Shown: piece after piece, positions 59,631-64,000 of the stretch
Layout: the number at the start of each line of letters is the position of its first letter
How positions within the stretch are numbered: the stretch's first letter is position 1
DNA from: Magnaporthiopsis rhizophila
Lineage: Eukaryota > Ascomycota > Sordariomycetes > Magnaporthales > Magnaporthaceae
DNA length: 64,000 nucleotides
Direction: 5' to 3'
Assembly: GCA_003049465.1 (NCBI GenBank)
Contig: PYSS01000056.1
Location: forward strand, 181,856 to 245,855
Made by a program: the position numbers and the translations under genes
Notes under the pieces: model-generated
Databases searched by the model: none
Told to the model about the DNA's origin: nothing
Seen by the model: only the letters and a program-made list of their open reading frames with translations

Positions 59631-62255
59631 ATGCCATCCCCCATGTGGGCCAGCGCGGCACTGCCCATCCTCTCGGGCGAGCACCGCATAGGCCGTCGAA
59701 ACAAAAACAGCTCCCTGCCCTCTCCCCCAAGCTCGGCCGCTCTGGCTCAGCTGCACTGCCAAAGCATCACGGACCTGCTCGAGCCCGCCATCGACGGCCC
59801 GCCGTCCCCAGAGAGCATCCGGGCATTCAGCCAGCAGATGAGGCAGTCGTCCGTCCAGGACAAGCACCAGAGCCGTCACACCTCCTCGTCCGGCTCCTCG
59901 TCCCTGCTCTCCCTCGTCTCGTCTGGCCGCCCTTCATGGGAGCACGCGTTCGAAGGGCCACCCGCCTTGTCCCGCCGGTCCTCGGGGCGGTCCACAAACA
60001 GCATCATGCAGGCGCCCTCGCAGCGGGAGCGTGCTGACAGCGTCCAGCTCTTCGGCAAGAACATCTTCAACCGCAAGAGCCGGCTACGCAGGGACAGCAG
60101 CGCCCAGAGCTTCGCCTCCAGCTCTGTTTACTCGTCCGACATGCCGCCTGACGTCAACTCGGCCGCCCCGGCCTTGCCCGCCGCCAACAACATCATCCCG
60201 TCGCTGTTCAGCCGGAGGAGGACGCAGAGGCCCGGGTCGCTGGCCACTGACTCCGGCCGGCCCCTGATCTCGGGCCCCTACAACTTCCAGCACGTCACCC
60301 ACACCGACAAGGAGCGCCTCAACAACCTGCAGAGGTCCAGCAGCGCCATCCTGCAGACCGAGCTCTCTACCATCTGCACTTCCCAGGTGCCATCCAGCGG
60401 GGCGCTCAAGGGCATCCAGGCTGAGAGCCTGCGTTTCCCCGACTTCATCTCAGCCGAGAACCTGGCTACCCTTGACGAGGACTCTACCACCACCACCACC
60501 ACCATGGGCGACAACGTATCACCCAGGACGAGCATCATCTCTCGGCGGTCGTCCCAGACGTCGCCCCGACGGAGGTCATCAATGAAGGCGAGTCTGTCCC
60601 AAGAGCTGATAAGCGGGCAGACGACGCCCCCGGTGCCGCCACCGCGGGTGTCGAGCAGGTTGTCTGCGATGAGCGACAGCATCGATGGGTGCATTGTCGA
60701 CAGGCCTCAGACCAGCGCCGGCATCTCGGAGAGGCTGGTCGAGAGCATACAAGAGCACGACGGTGAGGAGGAGGAGGACGACGACGAGGACGACGGTCTT
60801 CAGATGCGCTCCGGCTTCCGCGAGAGCTACGTGCTGCCGACCGAGTACAGGTTCTCGCGCATCCTGTCGGTGGGCGCCGTCGCCCCCGAGGACACCAACT
60901 GGCCGCTGATATCGCCCACCAACACCACGTTCGACAGCAGCCTTGCCGACGTGCCCGAGGAGGAGGAGCACGTAGCCCTCAGCCAGACTCGTTCGAGGTT
61001 GAGCATAATCAGCACACACTCGTCGCTGAGGGGAAGCAACTCGGTGCCGCTGCTGAGGCAGCTCAGCCTGCGCCAGGCCGCCTCCACGCCGCGTCCCCGC
61101 GCGCCGAGCAACGCCTCGGAGACTCTGGGCCGCTTCGACTTCGTCGGCACGCAGCCCGCGCCCAGCGACGTCCCCGAGGGCGGCGACACGTCCGAGTTCC
61201 TGTCCCGCGAGAGCTGGGAGGACGACATCGACTACTGCTACGAGCACGAGGTCGAGGCCGACTGCAACTACGCCTGGGAGCGGCCGTCGATCGACCTCTC
61301 GCGCGAGGACGAGACGGCCACGCCCGTCGACTTTGGCCGCGGCGGCTGCCACAACGACGACGACGACGATGACGATGAAGAAGTGCTGCCCGCGTCGCCC
61401 ATGGGCCTGCACCCGGGGAGCCACTACGACCTGCCCGCCCTCAGCCCCGCCAGCCCCGTGTCGTCCATGAACACTGCCGCCTCGGAGGCCTTCACGCCCG
61501 TCTCGGCCGTCGCGCCCACCGCCAACTTCTCCCTCCCGCGAGGCAGCAGCGGCGCCGACCTCGTGCTCCAGCCGCTGAAGGTGCGCACGGGCTCGACCGA
61601 CTCGACCTTCAAGGAGTCGCAGGGCTTCAACCTGTCGCCATCGCTCCTCATCCCGGGGTCCGACTACCACCGCCAGATGCACATGCTCGACGACGACCGG
61701 CAGTGGTACCAGCAGGAGGACGACTCGGTCGTCACCTTCCTGCCGTACCAGGAGCCCGTCCTCAGCATGGACCGGTCCGCCCTGCTGATCCAGCCGCGCA
61801 CCAGCGCCTCCACCGTCGCCAGCAGCACCGCCGACTCGGCCGACCTGCACCAGCGCCGCCACGACTCGACCGCCTCGGCCGCGTCCACGTCCACAGCCCT
61901 GACCGACATCACGCGCAGCACCAGCTCCGTCAACGTCCAGGGCTTGCTGGTGGGGGCAGCGCCCGGCGAGTCGGCCGCGTCCGTCGAGGAGCGCCGCAAC
62001 TTTAGCCACATCCTGCCCGCGTCGCCGCGCAAGACCAAGGATGATGCCGCCAGTGCCGGGAGCATCAAGCCCTCCAAGCTGCAAAAGGAGCCAGCCTCGG
62101 CCGCGCCCACCATCCCGGCGCCCTCGCCGCCGCCCATGCTGCGCCGCCGTCGCGCCAAGACTGCCGGCTACGAAGCTAGGCCCGCGCTGGTGAGGCCATC
62201 CACGGCCCCTTTCCCGTCGTACCCGGCTTACAACCTTGCGTTCTCGCGTATCTGA
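59631..62255 (+). CDS. CRIB-motif protein, probable Cdc42/Rac effector, largely disordered
   Basis: Single exon, 874 residues. A CRIB-type motif ISGPYNFQHVTHT lies at residues 213-225, matching ISxP-x2-F-x-H-x2-H. This is the segment that binds GTP-loaded Cdc42 or Rac in PAK kinases and other effectors. There is no kinase domain. The rest is Ser/Thr/Pro/Arg-rich with RRxS-type phosphorylation-prone stretches, acidic runs near residues 377-387 and 575-583, and a conserved-looking block WEDDIDYCYEHEVEADCNYAW near residue 527. The C-terminus is basic (MLRRRRAKTAGYE). It fits fungal CRIB-containing polarity/adaptor proteins. The start is the first ATG after an A-rich leader. It stands at the edge of a 17-kb gene-poor region. 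Confidence 0.8.
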   Translation: MPSPMWASAALPILSGEHRIGRRNKNSSLPSPPSSAALAQLHCQSITDLLEPAIDGPPSPESIRAFSQQMRQSSVQDKHQSRHTSSSGSSSLLSLVSSGRPSWEHAFEGPPALSRRSSGRSTNSIMQAPSQRERADSVQLFGKNIFNRKSRLRRDSSAQSFASSSVYSSDMPPDVNSAAPALPAANNIIPSLFSRRRTQRPGSLATDSGRPLISGPYNFQHVTHTDKERLNNLQRSSSAILQTELSTICTSQVPSSGALKGIQAESLRFPDFISAENLATLDEDSTTTTTTMGDNVSPRTSIISRRSSQTSPRRRSSMKASLSQELISGQTTPPVPPPRVSSRLSAMSDSIDGCIVDRPQTSAGISERLVESIQEHDGEEEEDDDEDDGLQMRSGFRESYVLPTEYRFSRILSVGAVAPEDTNWPLISPTNTTFDSSLADVPEEEEHVALSQTRSRLSIISTHSSLRGSNSVPLLRQLSLRQAASTPRPRAPSNASETLGRFDFVGTQPAPSDVPEGGDTSEFLSRESWEDDIDYCYEHEVEADCNYAWERPSIDLSREDETATPVDFGRGGCHNDDDDDDDEEVLPASPMGLHPGSHYDLPALSPASPVSSMNTAASEAFTPVSAVAPTANFSLPRGSSGADLVLQPLKVRTGSTDSTFKESQGFNLSPSLLIPGSDYHRQMHMLDDDRQWYQQEDDSVVTFLPYQEPVLSMDRSALLIQPRTSASTVASSTADSADLHQRRHDSTASAASTSTALTDITRSTSSVNVQGLLVGAAPGESAASVEERRNFSHILPASPRKTKDDAASAGSIKPSKLQKEPASAAPTIPAPSPPPMLRRRRAKTAGYEARPALVRPSTAPFPSYPAYNLAFSRI

Positions 62256-64000
62256 GTTATCTACCTATCCTACGCATTAATCCGAGGTGCACAACACGCC
62301 TCGTGCCACCTACTCGCCATTTACACCATTTTAGTCCAACCACTTCTTCTGACTATACCTTTTTTTCCAATATGCATTATGAAAGCATATTCGGCTACAG
62401 CCCTGGCCTGCGCAGCGATGCTAGGTCATTTGGGCCCATGACGACGGATACGAACTTGGCATCATCACCACACCTCTCTCTTCCTCTTGTCATCTTGTTT
62501 TTCTCCTAGCTTTGGGTCCCGTCTCGGAGCATCGCCATCTCTATACCTACATCGGCACACAAGATCAGCCACTGCATTTCCTTCCACTGTCACATCATCA
62601 TCATCTCCTACTTTTGGGACCACAAAACAACAACCCGCCTCATCTGGCGCGTACTTTATAGACATCTGGGAGGCTATCTTTTTCATCTCGTTTTTTTTTT
62701 TTTTTTTTTTTTTTTTCAGGCGAGACCGGAAGACGCACACCTCTTGGATCAGAGGCACACAAAAAGATTGGGAAACACTATCACATCAGGAAGGAAAGTG
62801 AGGATCAACCAACACCATCCTCTCACCTCACCTCTGCCGAACTCGCCGGCCTCGCAGACGGCATTCTCCTTTGTCTTCTTCTTTACTCCTCATCTCATCG
62901 TTTTGGAGATGGAGGGTGTACCACCTTTGTGTTAGGGATCAGGAATTTTTAGAGGACAGGTAATGGAAGCCTGCCTGGACGAGTGACTACGACTGGTTAC
63001 GAATTGACTCGACAACATCACAACAAACAAACAAATCAAACAAAAAAAAAAAAAAAAAGACAATGTACTGGCCCCGGGGCCTTTCTCTGTACATGTATAT
63101 CAACTCATCTGGATGGAGGTTGGATCTCGGTTACACCTGATAGCTGGCAGCTACCTACCAAAACATTACATAAAAGAAAAAAAAAATCATCGAGGCTGTC
63201 ATCCGCTCAAACCGTGATTGTGTCCACTCCTGAGTTTGAGAGGCGGGGTTCCTATTTTTCTCCTAAAGCCTCTGGTAGCGTCTCGTCCACGCAAGAAGTC
63301 GCTGGTTATCTGAAGATGGCACTGGCACCAAGACATACCATATCCGGACCAGGGACTCTGCAGGTGCTGCCGCCTGGCCCGCCGCCCGCTCGCCCGGCGC
63401 GTCGGCCTCAGGCGCCCAATATCGGAACGGTCGCCTCCAAGTGGTGATCGCTGACCAACCGGGGATACAAAGAGCCGGTCACCCGAGAAGCTTCCAGTCA
63501 ACCGTCCTGGCGTTTAAGACCGTTCTGCAGAGACCAGCCCGCACAAGCCCCGCAGTCCCAGGGTATCAACAGTCCATCGAGTACGCTGGCTGGATGTCGG
63601 CCATCGCTTGGCGTCTTGTTGCTGCGCCGAATATACCGTAGGGATGGGTATGTGGGACGAAAGAGATTATGTCTCGCTGCACTGCCCACCCCGCCCGCTG
63701 TCAAAGACCCTCCACGGCAGCTCGAAGGGGTTCCCATGGCCACATCGACTGCGCCGCTCCTTGCTTCCACCGCGGGTCGCCTACGATGCTACGTTCGCGG
63801 CGGAGGGAGGCTGGCCACTGTGCGGGTGGGGGAGCTGCTGGAACTCCTAGAGCGGCATAAGCTCGAGAGTCCCCCGGCTTCGCTTTGCCTGGCGCCCCGC
63901 GTCTCGCATCCCTCGTCCTCCACGCGCTCTTTACTCTTGTGCTGCTGCGGCGGCGCGGTGCGGCGAATAGGTCTGTGGTTCCGGAACCGGAAACCGAGAC
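62256..64000. other. Downstream region of the CRIB gene, no gene recognised
   Basis: Probably holds the CRIB gene 3' UTR. A 25-nt T tract at 62692-62716 ends in CAG, and a 17-nt A tract lies near 63042-63058. Open frames are short and unconserved. The last 150 bases are CT/GC-rich and might lead into a gene beyond the window. Confidence 0.5.

Noticed and set aside
60579..62084. 501-codon open frame on the minus strand
   Set aside because: It lies wholly opposite the CRIB gene and its composition (Gly/Arg/Val-rich) mirrors the GC-rich codon use of the sense gene. Antisense shadow.
1..64000. tRNA, 5S rRNA, CRISPR and transposon genes
   Set aside because: No T-arm/anticodon-arm pair, 5S core, repeat-spacer array, transposase or reverse-transcriptase frame was recognised by eye; a tRNAscan/Infernal and repeat-library run would be decisive.

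Overview
This window is nuclear DNA of a filamentous ascomycete (Pezizomycotina, most likely a Sordariomycete). The signs are short spliced introns with GTAAGT-type donors, CTAAC/CTGAC branch points and YAG acceptors; a Zn2Cys6 transcription factor; a fused ThiE-ThiM thiamine enzyme; a STE3-type pheromone receptor; and best family matches to fungal Pds5, Rse1, Mss51, Hem1 and Gsh2. I cannot name the species. The sequence is draft quality, with one N at 16527 and a 67-N gap at 49557-49623.

The left two thirds (1-42.7 kb) are ordinary and gene-dense. In order they hold: a small single-span membrane protein (-); cohesin cofactor PDS5 (+); the COX1 translation factor MSS51 (-); U2 snRNP SF3b subunit RSE1 (+); a cytosolic-looking zinc-finger/LysM protein (-); a Zn2Cys6 regulator (-) divergent from the bifunctional thiamine gene THI6 (+); 5-aminolevulinate synthase HEM1 (-); a 25-residue zinc-ribbon-like microprotein (+); a decayed MFS permease pseudogene (+); a large ATRX/Rad54-like SNF2 ATPase (-); glutathione synthetase GSH2 (+); a mitochondrial single-strand DNA-binding protein (-); and a STE3/PRE-1 pheromone receptor (+). 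I assembled exon structures by hand from splice consensus and reading phase. I count 22 introns in the intact genes. Two of them are best explained as GC-AG introns, and one SNF2 junction is uncertain.

The right third is different. From 42,654 to 59,630, about 17 kb holds no gene I can recognise. It carries long A/T homopolymers (one of 64 A), a (GT)n tract and scattered splice-like signals. Just after it, at 59,631, is a single-exon, disordered CRIB-motif protein, a probable Cdc42/Rac effector. The last 1.7 kb has no recognisable gene.

There is no operon logic. Several genes share a mitochondrial/heme/respiration theme (MSS51, HEM1, the mtSSB), but they are independently transcribed. The most notable signals are five exact copies of the octamer CTGAATAG/CTATTCAG upstream of the pheromone receptor and a four-unit ~73-bp degenerate tandem repeat just past its stop codon. 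Others are the microprotein whose retained-intron and spliced products differ by one residue, the bZIP/Zn2Cys6-like site cluster between the Zn2Cys6 gene and THI6, and the 17-kb gene desert.
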